Positions 8,299 through 18,255 are shown, numbered from the stretch's first letter. The stretch: 57,379 nucleotides of DNA from Paenibacillus sp. JQZ6Y-1 (GCF_040719145.1 NZ_JBFDUZ010000009.1:1-57379); one strand, 5' to 3'. The notes: a model not told the origin generated them from the letters alone. A program made the numbers and translations.

Positions 8299-9075
8299 GT
8301 GGAACAAAACAACAAGCATGAGCAGCATCTGGAGCTGCTACAGCTGGGCGAGCGGATGGACGATCTGTTGACCCACAAGCTGCATATTATTCAAAGCCCT
8401 GATGTCTTTAGCTTCTCGATGGATGCGGTACTACTGGCACGCTTTGTAGCCGTTCCGCCGCGTGGCAAAGTGATGGACCTGTGTACTGGCAATGGCGTTA
8501 TTCCCATCCTGCTCAGTACGCGCACCTCAGCGTCCATTGAAGGCGTAGAAATTCAGGAGCGACTAGCGCATATGGCAGAGCGCAGTGTACGGATCAACGA
8601 ATTGCAGTCACAGATTACGATCCGCAATCAGGATCTGAAGGAACTGCCGCTACAGGGCGAGCATGGGACGTATGATGCCGTAACGGTGAATCCGCCGTAT
8701 ATGCCAATGAACGGCAACGAGGTGAAGCTGAATGTGCATCATGCCATGGCACGGCACGAGATCGGCTGTACGCTCGAGGACGTCGTACGCACCGCAGCTG
8801 GTCTACTCAAAAATGGTGGTAAGCTAGCGATGGTACATCGTCCTCATCGTCTGGTCGACATTGTGCTTATGATGCGTCAATATGGTGTGGAGCCGAAACG
8901 GATTCGATTTGTACATCCACGTCGGCATATGGAAGCCAATATGGTGCTGATCGAGGGAATGCGCGGTGGTAAGCCGGAGGCGCGTGTACTACCGCCATTG
9001 ATCGTTTACAATGACCAGAATGAATATGTTCCAGAAATTATGGATATTTATTACGGGCAAAAGGAGTCCTTATGA
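8299..9075 (+). CDS. yabB: tRNA1(Val) adenine-37 N6-methyltransferase-like (YabB)
   Basis: SAM-dependent methyltransferase of the TrmN6/YabB type, expected to methylate adenine at N6, by homology in tRNA1(Val). The SAM site MDLCTGNGVIPILLS (near residue 55) and the catalytic NPPY motif (131-134) are present. At 258 residues it is of normal length. The start is GTG at 8299, after GGAGAGG. Its last four bases overlap the start of rsmI. B. subtilis has a small GIY-YIG gene (yazA) between these two; here there is no room for it. Confidence 0.88.
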   Translation: MEQNNKHEQHLELLQLGERMDDLLTHKLHIIQSPDVFSFSMDAVLLARFVAVPPRGKVMDLCTGNGVIPILLSTRTSASIEGVEIQERLAHMAERSVRINELQSQITIRNQDLKELPLQGEHGTYDAVTVNPPYMPMNGNEVKLNVHHAMARHEIGCTLEDVVRTAAGLLKNGGKLAMVHRPHRLVDIVLMMRQYGVEPKRIRFVHPRRHMEANMVLIEGMRGGKPEARVLPPLIVYNDQNEYVPEIMDIYYGQKESL

Positions 9076-9977
9076 GCATACAGGTACAAAAAAGCTTTGC
9101 TGCTGCATCGGAGCCGTCGCATGGAACAACGCCGGGTACTCTGTATCTGGTCGCAACCCCGATTGGCAATCTAGAGGATATGACGTACCGTGCAGTACGC
9201 ACGTTGCAAGAATGCGATATAATCGCCGCTGAGGATACACGGCAAAGTCGCAAGCTGTTGAACCATTTTGAGATTACACCGCGCAAGCTGGTCAGTTATC
9301 ATGAGCATAACAAGCATAATAGCGGACCAGAGCTGATTCGCTTGATCGCGGAAGGGCAAAATCTGGCGCTGATTAGCGATGCGGGCTTGCCTGCCATTTC
9401 CGATCCCGGTCAGGAACTGGTACAGCTGGCTGTGGAACAGGGGATTGCGATTGTGCCGATCCCCGGAGCGAATGCTGCGCTGTCTGCTCTGATCGCATCC
9501 GGGCTATCGACGAATCGATTTACCTTTATCGGCTTTCTGCCGCGTGACCATCGTGGACAAGCAGATATACTGCAAGGGGCGCGTGCGTCGGAAGGCACGC
9601 TGTTATTGTATGAATCTCCGCATCGGATTACCAAAACGCTGCAAGCGATTCTGGATCATGTTGGCAACCGCCGCATCGTACTAGCGCGCGAATTGACCAA
9701 ACGGCATGAGGAATGGTTACGTGGTTCAGTAGAAGAAGCGTTGGAATGGCTGGAGGAGCATCCACCATTGGGCGAATACTGTATTGTGCTAGAAGGACAG
9801 CCGCAGGAGGAAGCGATTGCCGAGGCGAATGAGTGGTGGCAAGCATTGTCGATTGCGGAGCATGTTGCCCATTATGAGCAGACCGAGCAATTGTCACGTA
9901 AAGATGCAATGAAGCGTACAGCGAAGGATCGTCAATTGTCCAAACGCGATATTTATCAGGTGTTGCTGGACGAATAG
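9072..9977 (+). CDS. rsmI: 16S rRNA (cytidine-1402-2'-O)-methyltransferase
   Basis: RsmI 2'-O-methylates C1402 in the decoding centre of 16S rRNA. The 301-residue product shows the tetrapyrrole-methylase fold: LYLVATPIGNLEDMTYRAV at the N-terminus, AEDTRQSRKLLNHF, SDAGLPAISDPG, IPGANAALSALIASGL and ESPHRI. The usual C-terminal helical extension is present. AAAGGAG precedes the ATG, which overlaps the end of yabB by 4 bases, so translation is coupled. Confidence 0.95.
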   Translation: MSIQVQKSFAAASEPSHGTTPGTLYLVATPIGNLEDMTYRAVRTLQECDIIAAEDTRQSRKLLNHFEITPRKLVSYHEHNKHNSGPELIRLIAEGQNLALISDAGLPAISDPGQELVQLAVEQGIAIVPIPGANAALSALIASGLSTNRFTFIGFLPRDHRGQADILQGARASEGTLLLYESPHRITKTLQAILDHVGNRRIVLARELTKRHEEWLRGSVEEALEWLEEHPPLGEYCIVLEGQPQEEAIAEANEWWQALSIAEHVAHYEQTEQLSRKDAMKRTAKDRQLSKRDIYQVLLDE

Positions 9978-10133
9978 AGAAAGGATCGTAGTCGCTAACA
10001 AGCTCTGTCCATGCACTGATTCATTGCGATTCGTAACATAGAATATACCAAAGATTGTTATCGCAAAGCGACCTATATATTATATAGAAGAAACTCGATG
10101 AAATATCTCCATTTCAAAAGCAAATGTGTAATT

Positions 10134-10169
10134 AAAAAGGAACCTGACCGGTGGTCAAGGTTCCTTTTT
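10134..10169 (+). terminator. Bidirectional terminator after rsmI
   Basis: AAAAAGGAACCTGACC pairs with GGTCAAGGTTCCTTTTT. It has T runs in both directions, so it can end rsmI and back up abrB termination. Confidence 0.8.
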
Positions 10170-10232
10170 CCCATACAGTTGGAACTACTTATGGAAATGG
10201 GTATAATGTCAGTTAGAGGGTATCAAAAAGAA

Positions 10233-10280
10233 AGCAAAAAAAATACCTTTACCCGACAGATTATGCTATCGGATAAAGGT
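10233..10280 (-). terminator. abrB terminator
   Basis: Read on the - strand, ACCTTTATCCGA pairs with TCGGGTAAAGGT with one mismatch and is followed by a run of about eight T. It is 70 bases past the abrB stop. Confidence 0.75.
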
Positions 10281-10349
10281 CCAAGGAGATATATAAAGGT
10301 TAGAATTAATAAAATATAATGAATCTGGCTTTATTATAACCTATTCTAT

Positions 10350-10604
10350 TTATTTTGTCACAGGGACAGGAATTTCGGAGATACATTCGTTACAAACGAT
10401 TTTGCCTTTGAAGTATGTTACGTTCTCAGCATTACCACAGAAGATACAAGCTGGCTCGTATTTTTTCAGCATGATGCGTTCGCCGTCAACATAAATTTCC
10501 AAAGCATCTTTCTCGCCAATACCCAGTGTGCGGCGCAGTTCGATTGGAATAACAACGCGTCCCAGTTCGTCTACTTTTCTTACAATACCTGTTGATTTCA
10601 TCAT
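10350..10604 (-). CDS. abrB: AbrB transition-state regulator with a C-terminal Cys4 motif
   Basis: AbrB-family transcription factor of 84 residues. The N-terminal swapped-hairpin DNA-binding domain is nearly identical to B. subtilis AbrB (STGIVRKVDELGRVV, IPIELRRTLGI, KDALEIYVDGERIMLKKY). The C-terminus differs: it carries C-x2-C-x14-C-x2-C, a zinc-ribbon-like pattern absent from B. subtilis AbrB. AbrB normally represses post-exponential genes such as spoVG during growth. The start is the ATG at 10604, 10 bases after AGAGGA; ATGs at 10610 and 10601 are alternatives. The - strand orientation matches B. subtilis. Confidence 0.93.
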   Translation of the reverse strand: MMKSTGIVRKVDELGRVVIPIELRRTLGIGEKDALEIYVDGERIMLKKYEPACIFCGNAENVTYFKGKIVCNECISEIPVPVTK

Positions 10605-11070
10605 GATCATTCAATCCTCTCAAATGTGTTTTAGTTTTTTATAAAATTCGTTAAATTCGCTTGTCGAATAGGCTTCGTATGGCTGTTCCCGTTAAACTAA
10701 TGGAAGAAAAGAAAAGCGGTGATGCCTTTAGTTCATCGTGTTGATTATCGCCAGAGTTGTAATTATTGAACAAGCATTCATGTTTTAAAGTGTCATGTTT
10801 CGACAAATTTCTTTCTTTTATGATATTCATAATACCAACGTTTCCCAAATCAGTCAACATAGAAATTATAAAAAAAGCCTTTTTTAGCGTAAAATCGCAA
10901 ATTTTTTTTAAAATAGTGCCGTTTTTTGCGATAATATAGACATATACAGCTTTTGTCGATTTGGAAATACATTCTGATCATATAACGACACTGTTCGACA
11001 TTAGTGACATGATTCTATTTTATACGATTCAAAATACTGGAATCAAGTTTGGCTCAAGGAGGATTTTGGC
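10605..11070. other. Divergent control region of abrB and the HD-domain gene
   Basis: About 460 very AT-rich bases that must hold both divergent promoters, with several A and T runs. I found no -35/-10 pair good enough to name. The - strand frame at 10651-10860 lacks a ribosome site and family resemblance, so I leave it out. AAGGAGG precedes the HD gene. Confidence 0.4.
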
Positions 11071-12393
11071 ATGAAAGCGATGGAGCCTTTGGAGGAAGAA
11101 AAGGTATTCAAAGACCCGGTACACAATTATATTCACGTTCAAGATCGGCTGATCTGGACATTGATCAATACACCTGAATTTCAGCGACTTCGTCGTATTC
11201 GACAACTCGGTACCTCATACCTAACGTTCCACGGTGCAGAGCATAGTCGTTTTTCTCATTCGCTCGGTGTGTACGAAATTACGCGCCGGATTATTTCGCA
11301 GTTTGAACGAAGTGGGTATGAGGATTGGCCGCGTGAGGAGAGAATGGTCGCTTTATGTGCAGCGCTACTGCATGATCTAGGGCATGGACCGTTTTCCCAT
11401 TCTATAGAAGAAGCGTTTGAAATGAACCATGAGGAATGGACGTGTCGCATTCTATTAGAAGATACAGAAATTCATCGTGTGCTTGAAGATGCCGAGCCGG
11501 GCTTTTCGGAAAAGGTGGCTGCGGTCATTCGCAAGGATTACGAGAAAGCGGTCGTAGTGAATCTAGTATCCAGTCCGCTGGATGCCGACCGCATGGATTA
11601 TTTGTTGCGGGATGCGTATTTTACTGGCGTAAATTATGGCACGATTGATATGGATCGGATCATTCGCGTATTGCGTCCCCATCAAGGACGGGTAGTGGTC
11701 AAGGAATCCGGTATGCACGCGATTGAAGATTATTTGATGTCACGTTATCAAATGTACTGGCAGGTATATTTCCATCCGGTTACACGCAGTTCCGATATTG
11801 TGCTGCGTCATATTTTCCATCGTGCCAAAGAATTGTTCCATGATGGATACGACTTCGCATTCTTACCGCATCCGCTGCCTTCCTTGTTTAGAGGAACACT
11901 CAATGTAAAGGAATACCTGCTGCTGGATGAGGCGCTTGTGCAGACGACCTTTATGCAATGGACGCTTGAAAAGGACGAAATTCTGGCGGATGTGTGTGCA
12001 CGCTTTATGGATCGTCGGTTATATAAGTATGTAGAGACAGAATTGATTGATATGGACATCATTGATCAGATTCGTAATGAATTTGCTGAAGCGGGGCTGC
12101 ATCCACAATACGATCTAGAGATCGATTTTCCGACAGATCTACCGTATGATGTATTCCGTCCGGGCGATCCGAAAAAGGAAAAGCAGATTTTGCTGCTGAA
12201 TCGCCAAAATAAAGTACAGGAAATTTCCGAGGTGTCGGACATTGTGCGCTCGATTAGCGGTATTCATCGTGGACGATATCATCTGTATTTCCCACAGGAG
12301 AAGTTGGAAAGGGTAAAACACAAATTGTCCAAGCCGGTAGCGGATATTTTCGAGGATAAGCTCGGTCCGGCGCAAATGGAGTTTGAAATCTAA
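11071..12393 (+). CDS. HD-domain phosphohydrolase (YwfO/dGTPase-like)
   Basis: A 440-residue HD-superfamily metal-dependent phosphohydrolase resembling B. subtilis YwfO and deoxynucleotide triphosphohydrolases. The N-terminus KDPVHNYIHV and EFQRLRRIRQLG...HSRFSHSLGVYE give the first His ligand, LLHDLGHGPFSH the HD pair, and SSPLDADRMDYLLRDA the distal Asp. The nucleotide substrate cannot be assigned. ATG with AAGGAGG upstream. It occupies the place between abrB and tatD where B. subtilis has metS, so either metS moved or this gene replaced it locally. Confidence 0.88.
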   Translation: MKAMEPLEEEKVFKDPVHNYIHVQDRLIWTLINTPEFQRLRRIRQLGTSYLTFHGAEHSRFSHSLGVYEITRRIISQFERSGYEDWPREERMVALCAALLHDLGHGPFSHSIEEAFEMNHEEWTCRILLEDTEIHRVLEDAEPGFSEKVAAVIRKDYEKAVVVNLVSSPLDADRMDYLLRDAYFTGVNYGTIDMDRIIRVLRPHQGRVVVKESGMHAIEDYLMSRYQMYWQVYFHPVTRSSDIVLRHIFHRAKELFHDGYDFAFLPHPLPSLFRGTLNVKEYLLLDEALVQTTFMQWTLEKDEILADVCARFMDRRLYKYVETELIDMDIIDQIRNEFAEAGLHPQYDLEIDFPTDLPYDVFRPGDPKKEKQILLLNRQNKVQEISEVSDIVRSISGIHRGRYHLYFPQEKLERVKHKLSKPVADIFEDKLGPAQMEFEI

Positions 12394-12416
12394 ACAAGCA
12401 AATCATTAGAATAAAC

Positions 12417-12456
12417 GATGCAGACAGGTGGTAAATCTGCTCTGCATCTGACTTTT
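12417..12456 (+). terminator. Possible terminator after the HD-domain gene
   Basis: GATGCAG (12417-12423) pairs with CTGCATC (12442-12448) around an 18-base loop, followed by a weak ACTTTT tail. Confidence 0.4.
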
Positions 12457-12530
12457 CACAAGATGTCTAACTCATTTCTATTCTATAGAAGAAAAATAAC
12501 GGAATTACGGCAGTAAAGGAGCGAATATGA

Positions 12531-13298
12531 ATGTTATTTGATACTCATACCCATTTGGATTCAAAAGATTTTGATGAGGATCGCAAAGAAGTGATTCAAA
12601 ACGCGTACGATTCCGGTGTGACACGAATGGTAAATGTTGGTTTTGACCGAGAGACGATCCCGACGACGATGAAGCTAGTAGAAGAGTATGATTTTATCTA
12701 TGCAGCGGTAGGCTGGCATCCGGTAGAAGCGATCACGATGCAGCCGGGTGATCTGGAGTGGATTGCATCTTTATGCAGTCATGAAAAGGTCGTTGCCATT
12801 GGTGAAATTGGTCTGGATTATCATTGGGATAAATCACCCAAAGATGTGCAACACCGCGTCCTACGTGAACAAATTGGTCTTGCACGCGAGATTAACATGC
12901 CGATTGTGATCCATAACCGAGATGCGCATGAAGACATTGTTCGTATTCTGCGTGAGGAAAAAGCATCCGAAGTTGGCGGCATTATGCACTCCTTCTCTGG
13001 CAGCTGGGAAACCGCCAAAATGTGTCTCGATATGGGCTTCCATTTGTCATTTGGTGGACCAATTACTTTCAAAAATGCCAAGCAGCCAAAAGAGGTGCTA
13101 AAGCAGGTTCCAATGGACCGATTATTACTAGAAACAGACTCCCCTTATTTGACTCCACATCCATATCGTGGTAAAAGAAATAACTCAGGATATGTCACAT
13201 TGGTAGCAGAGGCAGCTGCCGAGCTAAAAGGTGTTTCTCTGGAAGAAATTAGTGAAATTACAACGAAAAATGCACTGGCATTATTTGGTATACGATGA
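12531..13298 (+). CDS. tatD: TatD-family metal-dependent deoxyribonuclease
   Basis: TatD/YabD family TIM-barrel hydrolase, a metal-dependent DNase, 255 residues. Metal ligands are visible in DTHTHLD (His6, His8), GEIGLDYHWD, VIHNRDAHED, HSFSGSWE and LLLETDSPYLTP. AAAGGAG stands 8 bases before the ATG at 12531. In B. subtilis the same gene lies before yabE, as it does here. Confidence 0.93.
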   Translation: MLFDTHTHLDSKDFDEDRKEVIQNAYDSGVTRMVNVGFDRETIPTTMKLVEEYDFIYAAVGWHPVEAITMQPGDLEWIASLCSHEKVVAIGEIGLDYHWDKSPKDVQHRVLREQIGLAREINMPIVIHNRDAHEDIVRILREEKASEVGGIMHSFSGSWETAKMCLDMGFHLSFGGPITFKNAKQPKEVLKQVPMDRLLLETDSPYLTPHPYRGKRNNSGYVTLVAEAAAELKGVSLEEISEITTKNALALFGIR

Positions 13299-13371
13299 AA
13301 TAGGGAGAAAAACCACCGAAAAACCGAGCTAGAACGATATATGAATGAATTTTAACCACTAAATGCTCAAA

Positions 13372-13388
13372 TGTTACAAGTTTTTAAC
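13372..13388 (+). promoter_or_regulatory. Candidate WalR-type box
   Basis: TGTTAC-N5-TTTAAC fits the two-half-site WalR consensus TGTWAH-N5-TGTWAH with one mismatch. It ends 32 bases before the putative -35 of the yabE leader. An 11-base repeat TTTTAACCACT also occurs twice here (13350-13360, 13382-13392). Confidence 0.3.
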
Positions 13389-13420
13389 CACTTTTTCTGA
13401 AAAACGGAGTTGAGGTTTGC

Positions 13421-13450
13421 TTTACAGTGGGGTTGAGTTCGGGATATTAT
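13421..13450 (+). promoter_or_regulatory. Putative promoter of the yabE leader
   Basis: TTTACA (13421-13426), an 18-base spacer and TATTAT (13445-13450) lie about 50 bases before the riboswitch aptamer. Confidence 0.5.
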
Positions 13451-13499
13451 TTCATCAGTGATTTAATCTTGTTGTTTATGAACGAGATTCCATGATTCG

Positions 13500-13718
13500 G
13501 TCTCGCTGAGTTTCCTACATAGGAGAACGGGGGAACCAACAGCTGTCTTCATTCACTTGAAACCGGCAATACCGGAAGACAGATTGTATGATTCCTGATA
13601 CAGGGTCTTTGGGGTGAATTGAAATTTACTTGCGCCATGAGCGGAGGACGTTTCACAGGGCAATCTATACAGGCAGTATGAATGTCCGAACCCGACAGCT
13701 AACCTCGTAAGCGATGCA
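13500..13718 (+). ncRNA. c-di-AMP riboswitch (ydaO-yuaA type)
   Basis: The conserved blocks of the ydaO/yuaA aptamer appear in order: CGCTGAG near 13504, GGGGGAACCAA (13529-13539), TTGGGGTGAAT (13609-13619), GGGCAATCTATACAGG, and CCGAACCCGACAGCTAACC followed by TCGTAAGCGA. TCGCT (13503-13507) can pair with AGCGA (13710-13714) as the closing helix. This class binds two c-di-AMP molecules and usually turns expression off by termination. The gene downstream is a cell-wall-associated G5/3D-domain protein, a typical target. Confidence 0.92.
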
Positions 13719-13767
13719 GAGGCAACCTCTCATTTTCTAAAAGTTTCCAAGATGGTACAGTCGTCGG

Positions 13768-13811
13768 AAGCCCAGGAAGAGTTGCTCTTGCACTTTTCCC
13801 AAGGCTTTTTT
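13768..13811 (+). terminator. Riboswitch expression-platform terminator
   Basis: AAGCC (13768-13772) pairs with GGCTT (13803-13807), with an inner AAGAG/CTCTT hairpin, and is followed by a T6 run. It lies about 50 bases past the c-di-AMP aptamer and probably ends transcription when ligand is bound. Confidence 0.65.
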
Positions 13812-14042
13812 GTTTTGTGCAAAAGGAAAAGGTAAGATGAGAAAACCCGGATTTTCACTGTTCGGGAACGGAAGCCGCTTGGACTGACCATGGCGCAGGC
13901 ACATTGCACAACACGAAACGATTACCGAAATGCGCCGGTATTCGTAAACACGATAAACGCCTGTGGAAATTCTGATATAGTCGCGTCTTAACTCATTTAA
14001 GATACAGCAAGACGGCGAGACTATGTAAGGAGGACGGAAGAA

Positions 14043-15137
14043 GTGGGAATTGCTCCTTTCAAAGAAACCCATGGTTCACGCTCATCCAGCATGTCTTACG
14101 CGCTGCGTTGGAAGCAAAAAAATCTACGCTTTGCCTTATTCACTTCGCTGGCAGTTGTTATGGTAATCGCCATGGCACTCTGGCTTCTGTATATGCAGGC
14201 AGGCAAAAATATTTATGTGATCGTTGATGGCAAAGCTCAGAGCGTCGAAACACGCAAACTGAATCTTTCCGATCTGCTGGCGGAACAGAACATTACGGTT
14301 GCGCCGCAAGACAAAGTTTCCATGCCCATGAACGGAGCGATCCAAGATGGGGACAAAGTGTATGTGAACCACGCGGTCGCCGTGAATATTACGGCTGATG
14401 GCAAAACGAAACAAGTGTACACTACTGCCAAAACAGTAGGCAGTACACTCGACCAAGCTGGCGTTGACCTCGGCGAAGAGGACAAGTTGACACCAACGGT
14501 CGAAACAGCAGTACAACACGATATGGATATTAAACTGGTTAGAACGACTTCCTTTGTAGCCAAGCAGGTTGTCGAACTGCCTTATCAGGTTGTTAAAAAA
14601 CAGGACAGCACATTGCTGGAAGGCAAAACGAAGCTAGTCCAAAGCGGACAAAAAGGCAAGGTTGTCCAATATGTTGAAAAAACATACGAAGATGGAGAAT
14701 TTGTCTCCAAGCGCATGATCGATAAGAAAACGACTGCTGAGGTGCAAGATAAGGTTGTCGCTGTCGGAACGAAAAAGCAGCAACCAAAACTGCTCGCTGC
14801 CAGTTCGTCATCTCATTCGGATAAAGATTTCTCTTATGCCAAAGTATTGAACAATGTAACGCTGACTGCGTACTCCTCTCAGGAGCCAGGGCTTGGTACA
14901 ACGACTGCTTCTGGAACACGAGTAACAGAAGGACGTACCATCGCTGTAGATACGAGTGTCATCCCGATGGGATGGTGGGTATACATCGAAGGTGTCGGCT
15001 ATCGTCGTGCAGAAGATACAGGCAGCGCCATTAATGGCAATAAGATTGACGTATATATTGACAGCCTGAGTCAAGCAAGAGCATTCGGTCGCAAATCCGG
15101 TTATACCGTATATGTGATCGGTCCGGTAAAACCGTAA
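14043..15137 (+). CDS. yabE: YabE-like cell-wall protein: DUF348 repeats, G5 and 3D domains
   Basis: Secreted or membrane-anchored protein of 364 residues. One N-terminal hydrophobic segment (about 32-52) is followed by two DUF348 repeats (about 57-160), a G5 domain (about 165-240), a Ser-rich linker and a C-terminal 3D domain with TASGTRVTEGRTIAVD, VIPMGWWVYIEG and DTGSAINGNKIDVY, which holds the catalytic aspartates. 3D proteins of this kind act on peptidoglycan. The start is GTG at 14043, 9 bases after AAGGAGG (14027-14033). An upstream c-di-AMP riboswitch probably controls it, and a candidate WalR box adds a second cell-wall signal. Confidence 0.92.
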   Translation: MGIAPFKETHGSRSSSMSYALRWKQKNLRFALFTSLAVVMVIAMALWLLYMQAGKNIYVIVDGKAQSVETRKLNLSDLLAEQNITVAPQDKVSMPMNGAIQDGDKVYVNHAVAVNITADGKTKQVYTTAKTVGSTLDQAGVDLGEEDKLTPTVETAVQHDMDIKLVRTTSFVAKQVVELPYQVVKKQDSTLLEGKTKLVQSGQKGKVVQYVEKTYEDGEFVSKRMIDKKTTAEVQDKVVAVGTKKQQPKLLAASSSSHSDKDFSYAKVLNNVTLTAYSSQEPGLGTTTASGTRVTEGRTIAVDTSVIPMGWWVYIEGVGYRRAEDTGSAINGNKIDVYIDSLSQARAFGRKSGYTVYVIGPVKP

Positions 15138-15186
15138 GACAGGTAGCGGAAGATGCACTTGCTGCGCTGATAGCGCTGAATTGTGA

Positions 15187-15253
15187 TATAATAGTTATTA
15201 ACCATGAGCGTGAATAGAACCAACAGAAGAAGGGGAATCTTCCCCTTCTTTTT
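15187..15253 (+). terminator. Extended -10 element and strong terminator before rnmV
   Basis: AAGAAGGGGAA pairs with TTCCCCTTCTT across a two-base loop (15227-15250), then five T. This ends the yabE transcript. Upstream, TG-A-TATAAT (15184-15192) looks like an extended -10 element, so a transcript of only about 55 bases could also arise here. Confidence 0.8.
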
Positions 15254-15358
15254 GTTTGTTATTTTGTTATACTGAGGACAATATGCACAAGGCCGATCAT
15301 ACGGATGAGCAGGGCAGCATCCTGCCCCATACGGCCCAGAAGGGAAGCGTCAGATCAA

Positions 15359-16787
<1,429 letters not shown>

Positions 16788-16795
16788 AAAAATCA

Positions 16796-16864
16796 TTGAC
16801 AAAATAAATTTTGTGTTGCATAATTTATTATTTGATTGACATTTCTTTTCCTTTTTGTTACAAT
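16796..16864 (+). promoter_or_regulatory. Tandem sigma-A promoters of veg
   Basis: Two promoters lie 40 bases apart: TTGACA (16796-16801)-N17-CATAAT (16819-16824), and TTGACA (16836-16841)-N17-TACAAT (16859-16864). Both have the exact -35 consensus and ideal spacing. veg is known for a very strong vegetative promoter. Confidence 0.85.
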
Positions 16865-16893
16865 AGGGAGTAGGAAAAGAGGTGGTTGTAGGC

Positions 16894-17169
16894 ATGGCTA
16901 ACAACGCGCTTACCGAAATCAAACGCAATCTTGATGCTCATGTAGGGCACAAAATCACATTGCGCGCTCACGGTGGTCGTAAGAAGACCATTGAACGTAC
17001 AGGAATTTTGGAAGAAACCTACCCTTCTGTTTTTACCGTAAAGCTTGATGATGATCATCAAACTTTTGAACGAGTGTCTTACAGCTATGCAGACGTCCTC
17101 ACGGATTCCGTAGAGATTATGGTCTGCGAGGATGATTCCCAAACAGACGTACAATATGTTGGGAATTAA
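16894..17169 (+). CDS. veg: Veg protein
   Basis: A 91-residue protein of the Veg family, linked in B. subtilis to biofilm gene expression. The core HVGHKITLRAHGGRKKTIERTG and ETYPSVFTVKLD followed by FERVSYSYADVLTDSVE is highly conserved. The start is the ATG at 16894, about 10 bases after AGAGGTGG; a GTG at 16882 is less likely because it overlaps that site. It stands alone, driven by two consensus promoters and closed by its own terminator. Confidence 0.94.
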   Translation: MANNALTEIKRNLDAHVGHKITLRAHGGRKKTIERTGILEETYPSVFTVKLDDDHQTFERVSYSYADVLTDSVEIMVCEDDSQTDVQYVGN

Positions 17170-17189
17170 ATAACTGTTTTATGATAAGG

Positions 17190-17224
17190 CAGTCTTTATC
17201 TCCTGCGGGGGTAGAGACTGTTTT
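17190..17224 (+). terminator. veg terminator
   Basis: CAGTCTTTATC pairs with GGTAGAGACTG in a stem of about 11 pairs, followed by TTTT. About 165 bases then lead to ispE. B. subtilis has the spore gene sspF in this gap; no such frame exists here. Confidence 0.75.
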
Positions 17225-17390
17225 GCTTTGTGAATAGACTTTGCAATTCATTTTTTCTATAATTGGATTATTCATGGCTGTATACAGCCTTTAGGTCATC
17301 GCGCGGTTCCGAGCGGAGTTTGATGCCGATTACGGACGCGGGATGCGATAGAACATAGAACGGACGGAATGTTGAAGGTGGAGGAACCTC

Positions 17391-18245
17391 ATGAAGCTAT
17401 ATGAAAAAGCGCCGGCAAAAATCAATCTGATGCTGGATGTACTGCATAAACGCCCGGACGGTTACCACGAGGTGGAGATGATCATGACGATGGTCGATCT
17501 TGCCGACCGGCTTACGATAACCGATATCCCCGGTGACGTGATCAAAATATCCAGTCAGGCTGGTTATATCCCCCTGGATGATAAAAACCTTGCGTATCAG
17601 GCAGCTAGCCGGATTAAGGAGCGCTACGGTATTCGCCAGGGCGTGCATATTCATATCGACAAAAAGATTCCGGTAGCGGCCGGTCTAGCAGGTGGCAGCA
17701 GCGATGCAGCGGCTACGCTGCGCGGGCTAGATCGACTCTGGAATCTGAATATCCCTCATGAGGAGATGATGGAGCTGGGCGCAGCGATCGGTTCGGATGT
17801 GCCTTTCTGTATCACGGGTGGTACAGCGCTGGCAACCGGACGTGGTGAGATTCTGACGCCGCTGGCAAGTCCACCGGATTGTTGGGTCATTCTGGCGAAG
17901 CCGCCGATCAATGTATCGACAGCAGGCATCTACGGACGTCTGAAGGCGGATAAGATTGAGAAGCATCCTTCGGCTTTCGCGATGCAGCAGGCGATTGAGC
18001 AGCAGTCGTTTGACGATATCTGCCGCGGGTTGGGTAATGTGCTGGAGGATGTGACGCTGTCGCATCACCCGGAGGTACAACAGCTCAAGCAGGCGATGAT
18101 TCAGCTGGGCGCTGATGGCGTGCTCATGTCCGGTAGCGGTCCGACCGTATTCGGACTTGTCTCCAAAGAATCCAAAGTGGCACGCATTTATAACGGGTTA
18201 CGCGGATTTTGCCATGAAGTGTATGCAGTGCGTATGTTAACCTGA
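17391..18245 (+). CDS. ispE: 4-diphosphocytidyl-2-C-methyl-D-erythritol kinase
   Basis: IspE phosphorylates CDP-methylerythritol in the MEP route to isoprenoids. GHMP-kinase motifs are present: [14 protein letters not shown] at the N-terminus, [17 protein letters not shown] (from about residue 94) for ATP, and [12 protein letters not shown] near the C-terminus. It has 284 residues. GGTGGAGG precedes the ATG. A strong hairpin follows, so it forms a single-gene unit. Confidence 0.95.
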   Translation: MKLYEKAPAKINLMLDVLHKRPDGYHEVEMIMTMVDLADRLTITDIPGDVIKISSQAGYIPLDDKNLAYQAASRIKERYGIRQGVHIHIDKKIPVAAGLAGGSSDAAATLRGLDRLWNLNIPHEEMMELGAAIGSDVPFCITGGTALATGRGEILTPLASPPDCWVILAKPPINVSTAGIYGRLKADKIEKHPSAFAMQQAIEQQSFDDICRGLGNVLEDVTLSHHPEVQQLKQAMIQLGADGVLMSGSGPTVFGLVSKESKVARIYNGLRGFCHEVYAVRMLT

Positions 18246-18255
18246 GCAATCCAGG

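Larger units (their letters stand above)
9978..10349. other. Convergent intergenic region rsmI / abrB
   Basis: This region lies between convergent rsmI and abrB. It holds two hairpins annotated separately, one bidirectional and one for abrB. The reading frame at 10098-10319 runs straight through both hairpins and has no ribosome site, so I do not regard it as a gene. Confidence 0.6.

Noticed and set aside
10098..10319. 73-codon frame between rsmI and abrB
   Set aside because: It spans two clear terminator hairpins and is unlike any protein.
10651..10860. 69-codon - strand frame upstream of abrB
   Set aside because: It lies in the AT-rich divergent control region, with no ribosome site.
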